Shown here: positions 17,500-25,382 of the stretch, piece after piece
How the letters are laid out: each line of letters begins with the position of its first letter
How positions within the stretch are numbered: position 1 is the stretch's first letter
Assembly (NCBI RefSeq): GCF_030161415.1
Contig: NZ_BSSU01000010.1
Coordinates: forward strand, 62,001 to 126,000
Direction of reading: 5' to 3'
From: Thalassotalea eurytherma
GTDB lineage: Bacteria > Pseudomonadota > Gammaproteobacteria > Enterobacterales > Alteromonadaceae
Length of the DNA stretch: 64,000 bases
The notes under the pieces: model-generated
What the model was told of the DNA's origin: nothing
The model's database searches: none
What the model saw: only the letters and a program-made list of their open reading frames with translations
Translations under genes and position numbers: made by a program

Positions 17500-18801
17500 T
17501 TAGTCACGCATGAATTCTTCAACATCTGAAATTGTCCGAGGCAATTCAACTGATAAATTTTCATATCCAGTATCGGTAACTAAAATATCGTCTTCTAAAC
17601 GAATGCCCATCCCTCTAAATTTTGGATCAACTAATTCACAATGGCTTGGGAAATATAAGCCTGGCTCTATAGTAAAAACCATATTGGGCACTAGGCGAAT
17701 ACCCTGACCATCACTTTGGTGATAACTGCCAACGTCATGAACGTCCATGCCTAACCAGTGCCCAGTTTTATGAAGTGAAAATTGTTGGTGAAGTTGTTTT
17801 TCAATTATTTCGTCAACACTGGCATTTAGAATTTTTAAATCGTGAAGGCCTATGGCTAATTCCTTCATGGCAGTCGGGTAAATGTCATGCCAGTTACCAC
17901 CAGGCTTTACTGTTTCAATCGCGCTATCTAACGCGTTAAGCACCAATTGATATATGTCGCGTTGCGCGCCACTAAATTTACCACTAACAGGATATGTTCT
18001 CGTGATATCGGCGGTGTAATATTGATAGTCAGCCCCCGCATCGATCAACAGCATTTCCCCCGGTTTGAGTGTTGCGGTATTTTGTGAGTAATGCAGACAG
18101 CAAGCATTGTTCCCCGTTGCAACGATTGATGGGTAGCCAACATCCTGACAGCCAAATTTACTCGCATGCTGATTAAATATGGCCGCTAATTCATGCTCAG
18201 TGATCCCAGACTGAGTTGCTTTCATAACTTGTTGGTGAGCACTAACTGAAGCACCAACCGCTTGCTTAATTAGCGCTAATTCATGCGGGTCTTTAACTCT
18301 GCGTTTTTGATGGATAAAAGATAATACACTGTGTAACTGCTTGAATATTTTAATCTCGTCAAATTTAGCCCCCTTTCGTTGACCATCTAACCATTGGAAA
18401 ACTTGGTTATGAAAACGCCCTAACTCATCTGATATATAAATATGCTTTCTATTGCCTAATAGTTGATGAATTTTTTCATTAAACAAAGCAATTTCAAATG
18501 CCTCGTCAGCATCGTATTGTTCAATTGCACCTTGCTGCCCTGTTCTAGCCGCAAACCATACTTCTTGGAAATCATCTTTCGGTTGGTTAAATATGACAAA
18601 TGGCTTGTCACAATTAGGTCGCAAAATGGCAACGGCATCTGGTTCGGCATACCCAGTTAGGTAATAAAAATCATGGTCCTGTCGAAACGGGAAAAGAATA
18701 TTCTTATTTCTCACCTTTTCAGTATTGCCAACTAAAATAACCACCGAGTCTTGCTCGATTGAGGAAAGTAAGTCATTACGACGTTGTTGATAAATACTCA
18801 T
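17500..18801 (-). CDS. pepP: Xaa-Pro aminopeptidase (PepP type)
   Basis: A 433-residue M24B metallopeptidase that removes an N-terminal residue preceding proline. The AMP_N domain begins RRNDLLSSIEQDSVVILVGN and includes DHDFYYLTGYAEPDAV, the usual PepP start. Dinuclear metal ligands appear in LIDAGADYQYYTADITRTY, HKTGHWLGMDVHDVGSY, TIEPGLYF and IRLEDDILV. It overlaps the reductase gene by four bases (ATGA), so the two are co-transcribed and probably translationally coupled. With PepQ it makes a second proline-directed peptidase in the island. Whether this is the cell's only PepP or a dedicated paralogue cannot be judged here. Confidence 0.92.
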   Translation of the reverse strand: MSIYQQRRNDLLSSIEQDSVVILVGNTEKVRNKNILFPFRQDHDFYYLTGYAEPDAVAILRPNCDKPFVIFNQPKDDFQEVWFAARTGQQGAIEQYDADEAFEIALFNEKIHQLLGNRKHIYISDELGRFHNQVFQWLDGQRKGAKFDEIKIFKQLHSVLSFIHQKRRVKDPHELALIKQAVGASVSAHQQVMKATQSGITEHELAAIFNQHASKFGCQDVGYPSIVATGNNACCLHYSQNTATLKPGEMLLIDAGADYQYYTADITRTYPVSGKFSGAQRDIYQLVLNALDSAIETVKPGGNWHDIYPTAMKELAIGLHDLKILNASVDEIIEKQLHQQFSLHKTGHWLGMDVHDVGSYHQSDGQGIRLVPNMVFTIEPGLYFPSHCELVDPKFRGMGIRLEDDILVTDTGYENLSVELPRTISDVEEFMRD

Positions 18802-19754
18802 GCAGACTCCCTTAATTTTTCGACGATCAATTGTGCTGCAGCAAGATCTTCAAGTGCATGGCCCACAGATTTAAAGAAAGTAATATCGCTATTATTGCGT
18901 TCAAAATGCTTTTGCTCGCGACATAATTCAAAAAGATCCGCTTCTATTTTTTCTTTTTTTATCACGTTATTTTTTAATGGGATAGCTAGATCACCGGTTT
19001 CTTTAAGAGCGCCTTGATAGTTATCAACAACTATTCTGCTTCTTAATAAACATTGGTCATCAGCTTCTCGCATATCAGGGCGATAAGCGCCAACCATATC
19101 AAGATGCTGCCCAGGTTTAAGCAACGATCCTTTGATCAACGGCGTAATACTCATGGTGGCGCAAGAGATAATATCAACCTTGCCAATGGCATCATCTAAG
19201 TTACTGACCGCCTCAACATTTACCGATAAATGAGCTGTTCTTTTTACGATTTGATGGGCTTTTTCGTGGTTACGTCCCCAAACATAAACTTGCTTAATAG
19301 GCCGAACAGCACAATGTGCTTCGATAAGCTCGCTCGATAAGGTGCCTGTACCAATCATTAACAATGACTTGCTATTAGGATCAGAGAGAAAGCGACTCGC
19401 GAGCGCCGACGCTGCAGCCGTTCGTTTTGCCGTTAATGAAGGCGCATCTAGCATAGCTTTAACTTGCCCGGTTTTAGCGTCAATTAATACATAGACACCT
19501 TTTATCGACGGTAATTTGTATTTATAACTTTCTGGCACAACACTGACGAGTTTTACACCGATGTCTTTTCCAACTTGCCAAGAAGGCATCATCAGTAATG
19601 TTGTTTCACGGCTGCTGTCTGGATTGGGGATATCATAATGCTGACGAAGTGGCGTCTCTATATCGCTTGCAAAGGCATTTTGTAATTTATCAATAAGCTG
19701 ATGCGGTTTTGTTATCTGATTTATTTGTTCCGCAGTTATAAATGTCATTGTCAT
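18798..19754 (-). CDS. Ornithine cyclodeaminase/mu-crystallin family protein, probable 1-pyrroline-2-carboxylate reductase
   Basis: A 318-residue NAD(P)-dependent protein of the OCD/mu-crystallin family. It shows the dinucleotide fold with LMIGTGTLSSELIEAHC, the DAPSLTAKRTAAASALAS segment and the family's VGAYRPDMREAD motif. Members include ornithine cyclodeaminase and the 1-pyrroline-2-carboxylate reductases that return this imine to L-proline in trans-3-hydroxyproline or D-proline degradation. The setting favours the reductase. The island seems to lack the trans-3-hydroxyproline dehydratase that would make its substrate, although the D-amino-acid dehydrogenase acting on D-proline could produce it. 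First gene of an operon with pepP, with a palindromic operator about 200 bases upstream. Confidence 0.85.
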   Translation of the reverse strand: MTMTFITAEQINQITKPHQLIDKLQNAFASDIETPLRQHYDIPNPDSSRETTLLMMPSWQVGKDIGVKLVSVVPESYKYKLPSIKGVYVLIDAKTGQVKAMLDAPSLTAKRTAAASALASRFLSDPNSKSLLMIGTGTLSSELIEAHCAVRPIKQVYVWGRNHEKAHQIVKRTAHLSVNVEAVSNLDDAIGKVDIISCATMSITPLIKGSLLKPGQHLDMVGAYRPDMREADDQCLLRSRIVVDNYQGALKETGDLAIPLKNNVIKKEKIEADLFELCREQKHFERNNSDITFFKSVGHALEDLAAAQLIVEKLRESA

Positions 19755-20177
19755 AATTTATTGTCACTTGCTTGTACTTAACACACGTCAATTAGTTTGA
19801 AAGCTAGTCGTTGTTGTCTGTGAAGCTACTATGAGACCAGCATTCACAAAGATGTTATTTGGTCTTGATCGCGTTGATTATTTGAATCGAAACGTATGCC
19901 AAAAATTATCTATTTCTTTTTAAAAATTAGATGAGCTATTTAAGAAAACAAAGTATTGTATACAATATACCAGGATGTCAATCAGTAATTTTAAGTCCGT
20001 ACACCGATTTTTTCGTGATCGATTTTTGATAAAAAAGTGATCAAGGCACTGTAAGTAGCTCTTTAAGTTGGTTATTTATTGCTCTAGCGCGCTGTTTAAT
20101 TAGATTTATCGCTTGCTGTAGGAGAGTATTAGGCATAGAATGCCGATCTGTACTAGTTATTTTACTAGTAGCTACTT
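19755..20177. other. Intergenic region between the hydroxyproline island and ssrA
   Basis: These 423 bases hold no credible gene. They contain the GntR-type operator at 19954-19967 and the unmarked promoter region of the tmRNA gene. A TTGCTG / TAGAAT pair spaced by 17 bases near 20112-20141 is a weak candidate ssrA promoter. No duplicated tmRNA end or other attachment-site-like repeat was seen. Confidence 0.6.
19954..19967. promoter_or_regulatory. GntR operator upstream of the reductase-pepP operon
   Basis: TATTGTATACAATA is a perfect 14-bp palindrome sharing its core with the 14640 site. It lies 199 bases before the reductase ATG, which implies a long leader or a promoter well upstream. Confidence 0.8.
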
Positions 20178-20528
20178 GGGGCTGATTCAGGATTCGACGA
20201 GATTCACGAAACCCAAGGTGCATGCCCAGGGGCGGTTGGCCTGGTAAAAAGCCGCAAAACTATAATTGCAAACGACGAAACGTTCGCACTAGCAGCTTAA
20301 TGCTAGCCATCGCCTTAAAGACTCGCCTATTGTCTTGAGAATCGATGGTCACCCCAAGTAGGCTAGCGAGGGAAGCACGCTTGAGGCTGAACCGCGAAAT
20401 AGTATCAAGCTCACCATGACGAAGCCTGTCGGTTGGCGTCTAATTGGCTAGACAAATAATCGACTAAGCATGTAGGACCGAGGATGTAGGTTTTTCGGAC
20501 GCGGGTTCAACTCCCGCCAGCTCCACCA
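20178..20528 (+). ncRNA. ssrA: Transfer-messenger RNA (tmRNA)
   Basis: The 5' end GGGGCTGATTCAGGATTCGA and 3' end GCGGGTTCAACTCCCGCC followed by AGCTCCACCA form the tRNA-Ala-like domain with encoded CCA. The conserved AAACCCAAGGTGCATGCC and GCCGCAAAA elements lie between. The tag reading frame at 20268-20300 encodes ANDETFALAA then TAA, so the degradation tag differs from E. coli ANDENYALAA at two positions but keeps the ALAA end seen by ClpXP. It rescues ribosomes with SmpB. Its separation from smpB by about 9.9 kb is unusual. Confidence 0.97.
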
Positions 20529-20539
20529 CCTTCATAATT

Positions 20540-20565
20540 AAAGACGCTTTTTAGCGTCTTTTTTA
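20540..20565 (+). terminator. Rho-independent terminator of ssrA
   Basis: Stem AAAGACGCT / AGCGTCTTT with a short T loop, followed by more T, starting 12 bases after the tmRNA CCA end. Confidence 0.88.
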
Positions 20566-20757
20566 TTTGTCGTTTAAAAACAACTCTTCGCCTTATTCTT
20601 TAACACGCAGATACTCACTACAAATAGTGTCTGCCTGTAATTTAACTTGCTGATAATCTTGGTTTATATGTAACCTTCTAATATGCATATAGTTACTAAA
20701 AATGAGGATTAGCACCTGTTACGGGAAGAAGACTTTTTAAGAAGCATTTCACATGTA

Positions 20758-21807
20758 TTAATTACCGGTAATCCAAGAACATGTATTTGTCGACATCATT
20801 GCCTGTTGCTGCACTTGTGTGATTAAACCCTGACGTTGCATATCATCTAACAATACACCTGGGTAGCAGTTTTCAACCGTTTCCATTTCGCCTAATGGGT
20901 AGGGGTCATCCACCCCCCAAACGATCTGACTCGCCCCTACTCGTTTGATCATCATATCAAGCGTTAACGGATCATGAACTAGGCTATCAAAAAACACATT
21001 TTTTGCCTGCATCGTCTCATTTGGCTCAAAGGTATTGGGAAAAAGGTCTGGCCTGCCTTGTACGCCTTGATTCACCCTAGCGATGTTTGCTTGTGCCAAC
21101 ATTGCACCGTGTGCAAAACACGTTCGTACGTTAGGGTACTTAATTGCAAAGCCTTTAAGACTATACATTAAGAATGTATCGGCAGTTTGTGCCATCATCC
21201 AAACAAGATGATTTCGCCAAAACTGATCCTTTAGGTTGACCATTTTGCCAGCGTCATAGGGGTGAATTTCGATGGCCAAGCCATGCTCATTAGCAAGTTG
21301 CCAAATAGGCTCACACGACTCGTCTGCAACACTAACCCAATGCCCATCGTGCGTGAGATAATGCGTACTTAAACATAACAGCTTCATATTCAATTGCGTT
21401 ACGCATCGTTCTATTTCTTTGAGCGCTTGATCAATATGGGCAGGTTGAACAACAAAACCTGTTGTAAATTTATCACCATGCTCTGTCTGAACTTGCCCAT
21501 TAAAGTCGTTTTGAAAATGAAGAATAGATTGCGTATCGGCTTCATTTATCCCGTTGCAGTATAGTTGCGATAGGTTCAATATCACTTCATGCTCGATACC
21601 ATGTTTCGCCATCCACTCAATTTTTTCACGTAAGAAAAAACTTTTATCGGTAATTGGCCTGCGCCAATCATTTTGATGCATAAACTTGCGTTGCTCATCA
21701 ATCCAAAAGTACTTTTTCTTTTTCATGAACGCAGGTACTTGCTCAGGATATGGTAGCAAGTGACCATGGGCATTAATTTTGTTAAAACGGCTTGTTTTTG
21801 TAAGCAT
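20758..21807 (-). CDS. Amidohydrolase family protein (ACMSD-like decarboxylase/hydrolase)
   Basis: A 349-residue metal-dependent amidohydrolase-2 barrel. The HxH metal pair is at residues 14-16 (NAHGH), a further histidine is in LAIEIHPYDAGK, another in CFAHGA, and the metal aspartate is in IVWGVDDPYPLG near residue 299. This resembles 2-amino-3-carboxymuconate-6-semialdehyde decarboxylase and related enzymes acting on aromatic or pyridine breakdown products. No other genes of the kynurenine or nicotinate routes are present, so the substrate is unknown. An enoyl-CoA hydratase gene lies 63 bases upstream in the same direction, and the two may form an operon. Confidence 0.8.
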   Translation of the reverse strand: MLTKTSRFNKINAHGHLLPYPEQVPAFMKKKKYFWIDEQRKFMHQNDWRRPITDKSFFLREKIEWMAKHGIEHEVILNLSQLYCNGINEADTQSILHFQNDFNGQVQTEHGDKFTTGFVVQPAHIDQALKEIERCVTQLNMKLLCLSTHYLTHDGHWVSVADESCEPIWQLANEHGLAIEIHPYDAGKMVNLKDQFWRNHLVWMMAQTADTFLMYSLKGFAIKYPNVRTCFAHGAMLAQANIARVNQGVQGRPDLFPNTFEPNETMQAKNVFFDSLVHDPLTLDMMIKRVGASQIVWGVDDPYPLGEMETVENCYPGVLLDDMQRQGLITQVQQQAMMSTNTCSWITGN

Positions 21808-21870
21808 TAGGGTATTTTTATTATGATTATTAACGCAACTAAGATGGCAAACTCGCGAAAAATTAGCAAG

Positions 21871-22671
21871 TTACTTTGACATTTTAGCAAGCATTGCCTC
21901 AACCGCTTTCATATGATCTTCGTCGTGGTGACACATTCCTTGAAACGCAGCACACATTGATAAAAAATCAGGTAGCTCTGTTCTTTGCGCCATTTTCATT
22001 AAGCGTTTTGTCATTCTCATGGCAGCAATAGGATTGCTGGCGATTTGTTTTGCCAGATCGTAGCTTTCAGCCATGAGCTGGTCAGCCTCTACAACTTTTA
22101 GCACAACACCTAAAGTTAAGGCTTCTTGGGCGTCAATAACACGTCCTGTAAAGGTAAGTTCCGCCGCTTGTTGATAACCAATAATGCGTTGTAAAAACCA
22201 AGCTCCACCGTCACCTGGTATCAATCCTAAGCTAGAAAAGGTTTCTCCAAACTTTGCTTTCTCACTCGCTATACGAATGTCACACATATTGGCTAAATCA
22301 AAGCCAGCACCAATTGCAGGGCCATTAACAGCAGCAATAACTGGTACTTCAATACTTTGCATTGCTAAAGGAATTTTTTGAATGCCATGACGATATTTGT
22401 CCATTAAGGTTTTTACGTCACCACCAAAATCACCGGCCCGGTTTGCCATATCTTTGACATTACCGCCAGCAGAAAAGGCTGAGCCTGCACCAGTTATGAC
22501 CAGCACTGCAATTGATTGGGTTTGATTGATCCAGTTAGCTGTTAAGCAAATATCCTCGATAAGCGCTGTACTGGTTAAGGCATTTCGCACGTCGTGACGG
22601 TTTAAGGTAAGCGTTGCCACATTGTCACTAAGTGACAGTTCTGCGTCGGTTAATTGTGGAAGCGTAATCAT
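21871..22671 (-). CDS. Enoyl-CoA hydratase/isomerase family protein
   Basis: A 266-residue crotonase-fold protein. The oxyanion-hole segments are ITGAGSAFSAGGNVKDMAN and VNGPAIGAGFDLANMCD, and LGLIPGDGGAWFL holds the second catalytic region. Crotonase members hydrate, isomerise or cleave acyl-CoA thioesters. The Gly-Asp pair in the GDGGAWFL region suggests one acidic residue rather than the classic Glu pair, so simple beta-oxidation hydratase activity is not assured. It is first of a possible two-gene operon with the amidohydrolase. Confidence 0.85.
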   Translation of the reverse strand: MITLPQLTDAELSLSDNVATLTLNRHDVRNALTSTALIEDICLTANWINQTQSIAVLVITGAGSAFSAGGNVKDMANRAGDFGGDVKTLMDKYRHGIQKIPLAMQSIEVPVIAAVNGPAIGAGFDLANMCDIRIASEKAKFGETFSSLGLIPGDGGAWFLQRIIGYQQAAELTFTGRVIDAQEALTLGVVLKVVEADQLMAESYDLAKQIASNPIAAMRMTKRLMKMAQRTELPDFLSMCAAFQGMCHHDEDHMKAVEAMLAKMSK

Positions 22672-22715
22672 CGTATCGCCTTAAAAATAAAAACAGTATA
22701 CGACGAGCCTACGAC

Positions 22716-23237
22716 TTATTCACCTTTGTGTTTGCGTTTTTTCTTCGCTTTTTTAAGGTAAGGCTGGCAAAACAAATAGAGTCCCGTTAGCCAAAGAACC
22801 AGCAGCACAATGCCGCTAGGTAACATTAGCCAAAGGTTAGCGTTATTGAAGAAAAATGTACCATCATGCAAGCTTTCTAAGAAGTCTGAACGTCGATACG
22901 CTACTTGCAATATATCGCCGGATTCATTATCAATTTGAACTTCCCATTGGCTTTTGGTTCGTACTTTAGTGATGCCTTTGCTTGGTCGTACGTCAAGCCT
23001 ATCAATATCTTGCCAACTATTAACTTCTGCCTTTTTGATAGATTTGACCTGTTCAAGCATCTGCTCAAAACTCACCGTTGGTGTCGTTGATACACCTTGT
23101 TGGCTTGGTGGTTGAAGGTAATCAAAGTCTTTTCTCACTAACAATAAAATTCCACTAATAAGTACGATGAGAATAGGCAGAGCAATGATAATACTGCCCC
23201 ACTTGTGGATTTTTCTGTTAGTTTTGTTAAACGACAT
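22716..23237 (-). CDS. PepSY-associated membrane protein
   Basis: A 173-residue inner-membrane protein. A basic N-terminus (NKTNRKIHKWGSIII) leads into a first membrane helix at about 14-35. A periplasmic PepSY-like segment follows (WQDIDRLDVRPSKGITKV, QVAYRRSDFLESLHDGTFF), then a second helix at about 135-160 and a Lys/Arg-rich cytoplasmic tail. The HKW and LHDG motifs are typical of PepSY_TM proteins that accompany TonB-dependent receptors and are linked to ferric-siderophore reduction. It is placed 31 bases after the TonB-dependent receptor gene, so the pair is probably one uptake operon. Confidence 0.82.
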   Translation of the reverse strand: MSFNKTNRKIHKWGSIIIALPILIVLISGILLLVRKDFDYLQPPSQQGVSTTPTVSFEQMLEQVKSIKKAEVNSWQDIDRLDVRPSKGITKVRTKSQWEVQIDNESGDILQVAYRRSDFLESLHDGTFFFNNANLWLMLPSGIVLLVLWLTGLYLFCQPYLKKAKKKRKHKGE

Positions 23238-23268
23238 AAAATTAACTTATAAAAATGATTGATAATAC

Positions 23269-25197
23269 TTAAGGTTGATAACTTACACTAAAGGCAATGC
23301 TTCTTTCAGACTGCCATGGCGCGTCTTCGTCGGCACTTGCTCTGTACAATTCGTTAGTTAAATTATTGAAAAATAGGCCAAGTTGCCAGTTTTTGTTAAC
23401 TCGCCACTTAGCATTCACATGCCATAACAGCACACTTTCTAGCGCAATTTCCGACGGACCAACGGCGTTTTTATCAAATCGATAACTTAGCTGATTTGAT
23501 AATTGCCAGTCAGACCAATAGCCTTGAATTCGCCAATTTATTTCATCTGGGTTTAAATCATCAAGTGCATTGCCATTACTCTTCTCACCACGATTATACT
23601 GATAACTTAAGCGATGATGAAAGTTTTCTGACACGTGCCATTCAAGGCTTGACTCAAAACCATAAATATCAGCTTGATCCACGTTGCGATAACTCAAGAG
23701 ATCTTCACTCACGTTATAACGCTCAATATAATGCTCAACTTGATAGTAGTAACTACTCACATCAAGCTTTATATTACTGTCGGCCTCGTAATTGATTGTA
23801 AATTGCCCGCCAATACTTTCTTCAGGCAATAAGTTAGCATTACCTTGCGTACTACCACGAGGTGTTTCACCGTCAAAGAAGCGCTCGCTTAAGGTAGCAA
23901 ATCGAAAACTATTACCAGCCTCAGCGTGAACGGATAAACGCTCAGAGAATGACCTGTTTACTGAAAAGCTCATGCTGGTATAGGTATCATCAACCCGAAC
24001 TTTGGTATTTAGATGTTGGTGTTGCTCAATATAGTCAACTCGCGCGGCAAATGACCAATGCCAAGCCTGCCATTGACCATATTGATGTGCAAATAGAGCA
24101 AGATTACCTTGTTCACCATCAACAAGGGTTTGCTGATAAACAAGCGCTTCGCTTAACGTAAGTTCTTGCTCAGAGATATTAACGTTATTTCGTTTTACCC
24201 ATTCAATGCCCAATTTACCACCAAAAGACTCGCTATGTTCATCTGGCAATTGAAAACCATACAAACCAGAAAAGTCGGTTTGCCATAATAAATTGAACGT
24301 TTGGGATTGATAATCTGTGATGTTTTGTCGATCGGCTAGGCGAGTAATATCTGATTGCCAATGCTGATCATGTAGCCCAAACAATAGTTGCCCAAAACGT
24401 TCATGCTCTATCGCCATATTGGCGATAACGTGATTATCAAAAGGGTAAACAGTGATACGATCATCTGGAAACTGAGCAGAACTTTTGCCAATGTCATCAC
24501 CTTGGCTTATCAATAGACTGCCCGTTAATAAAACATCATCTACTTGGTAATTGGTATTAAGCATGCCACTGATGCTTTGGAAAGCATCGTTAAGTAACTC
24601 GCCATTTTCAGCACGCGACTGATCACCACTGCTATAACTTAATGCACCGCTAACTAGCTCATTTCCGTGAGCTACGATAATCGATTGCTGCTGATTACTT
24701 GGCTGAAACTTGGCAGAGAGATAAGGTGAATCAAAATGGCTTAACTGAGTACTGATGACTCCCCCCATTGCATCTGAGCCATAATATGATGCACTTGGGC
24801 CTTTTCTAATGTCGACAGTTTCGATGAATTCACTAGGTAGAAATGCAACCGAATTGCCAGCTCGACGGTCAGTTAACATTGGCACGCCATTCACTTCAGT
24901 TTTAATACGGGATTTACTAAAACCTCGAATACTATAGCTTTGAAATTGACCACCTTGCCCATTAAAAGTAACGCCAGGCGTTGACGACAACCAGTCAGCG
25001 AAAACCTCTGGTAAAACCGTGATTTGATCTGCCTGAACCTGTTCATTATCAACAGTTACTAACGCATGTTGATAGCGACTACCCTTGACTTCAATATGCT
25101 CAATCCCATCAGCATTCAATGCAAGTGAGTTGCTAGAAAGGGTATTTAAGGCTATCAAAGCGCAAAGTTTTAAATAGACGCCAAACGAGGTTTTCAA
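23269..25197 (-). CDS. TonB-dependent outer membrane receptor
   Basis: A receptor of about 642 residues. The plug domain carries DNEQVQADQITVLPEVFADWLSS in outline, SIRGFSKSRIKTEVNGVPM and VDIRKGPSASYYGSDAMGGV, followed by a 22-strand-type beta barrel ending in SIAFSVSYQP with a terminal aromatic strand. It imports a ligand using TonB energy; the linked PepSY protein hints at iron or heme but does not prove it. A TTG start at 25197 is proposed because it places a clean signal peptide (MKTSFGVYLKLCALIALNTL...) at the N-terminus. The ATG at 25251 would add 18 residues before it. No convincing Fur box was found upstream. Confidence 0.88.
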   Translation of the reverse strand: MKTSFGVYLKLCALIALNTLSSNSLALNADGIEHIEVKGSRYQHALVTVDNEQVQADQITVLPEVFADWLSSTPGVTFNGQGGQFQSYSIRGFSKSRIKTEVNGVPMLTDRRAGNSVAFLPSEFIETVDIRKGPSASYYGSDAMGGVISTQLSHFDSPYLSAKFQPSNQQQSIIVAHGNELVSGALSYSSGDQSRAENGELLNDAFQSISGMLNTNYQVDDVLLTGSLLISQGDDIGKSSAQFPDDRITVYPFDNHVIANMAIEHERFGQLLFGLHDQHWQSDITRLADRQNITDYQSQTFNLLWQTDFSGLYGFQLPDEHSESFGGKLGIEWVKRNNVNISEQELTLSEALVYQQTLVDGEQGNLALFAHQYGQWQAWHWSFAARVDYIEQHQHLNTKVRVDDTYTSMSFSVNRSFSERLSVHAEAGNSFRFATLSERFFDGETPRGSTQGNANLLPEESIGGQFTINYEADSNIKLDVSSYYYQVEHYIERYNVSEDLLSYRNVDQADIYGFESSLEWHVSENFHHRLSYQYNRGEKSNGNALDDLNPDEINWRIQGYWSDWQLSNQLSYRFDKNAVGPSEIALESVLLWHVNAKWRVNKNWQLGLFFNNLTNELYRASADEDAPWQSERSIAFSVSYQP

Positions 25198-25382
25198 TGG
25201 AGTTCCACAGTCATCAAATAAAGCGGCAACACTATAGCAGAAAACCACCATAATTATTTACGACTAAACGTAAAAACAACGCCATTAGTCTGCAAAATTA
25301 ACGATATAACATGATTGCCACTAGCTATATAACTTTAAGCTGTAATACACTACTCGTACAGATCATGAACATATTATAAAAA

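Noticed and set aside
20041-20223. 60-residue minus-strand frame overlapping the tmRNA 5' end
   Set aside because: It runs antisense into the conserved tmRNA sequence and has no ribosome site or recognisable protein features.
10311-20528. Hydroxyproline island as an integrative element using the tmRNA gene as attachment site
   Set aside because: tmRNA 3' ends are common integration sites, but the island lies 5' of ssrA, no integrase is present, and no copy of the tmRNA 3' end was found near 10.3 kb.
23255-23270. ATGATTGATAATACTT as a Fur box
   Set aside because: Only partly matches the Fur consensus and lies between the receptor and PepSY genes, not at the operon promoter.
23496-23795. 99-residue plus-strand frame rich in His, Tyr and Asn
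   Set aside because: Antisense to the TonB-dependent receptor barrel; composition is a by-product of the opposite strand.
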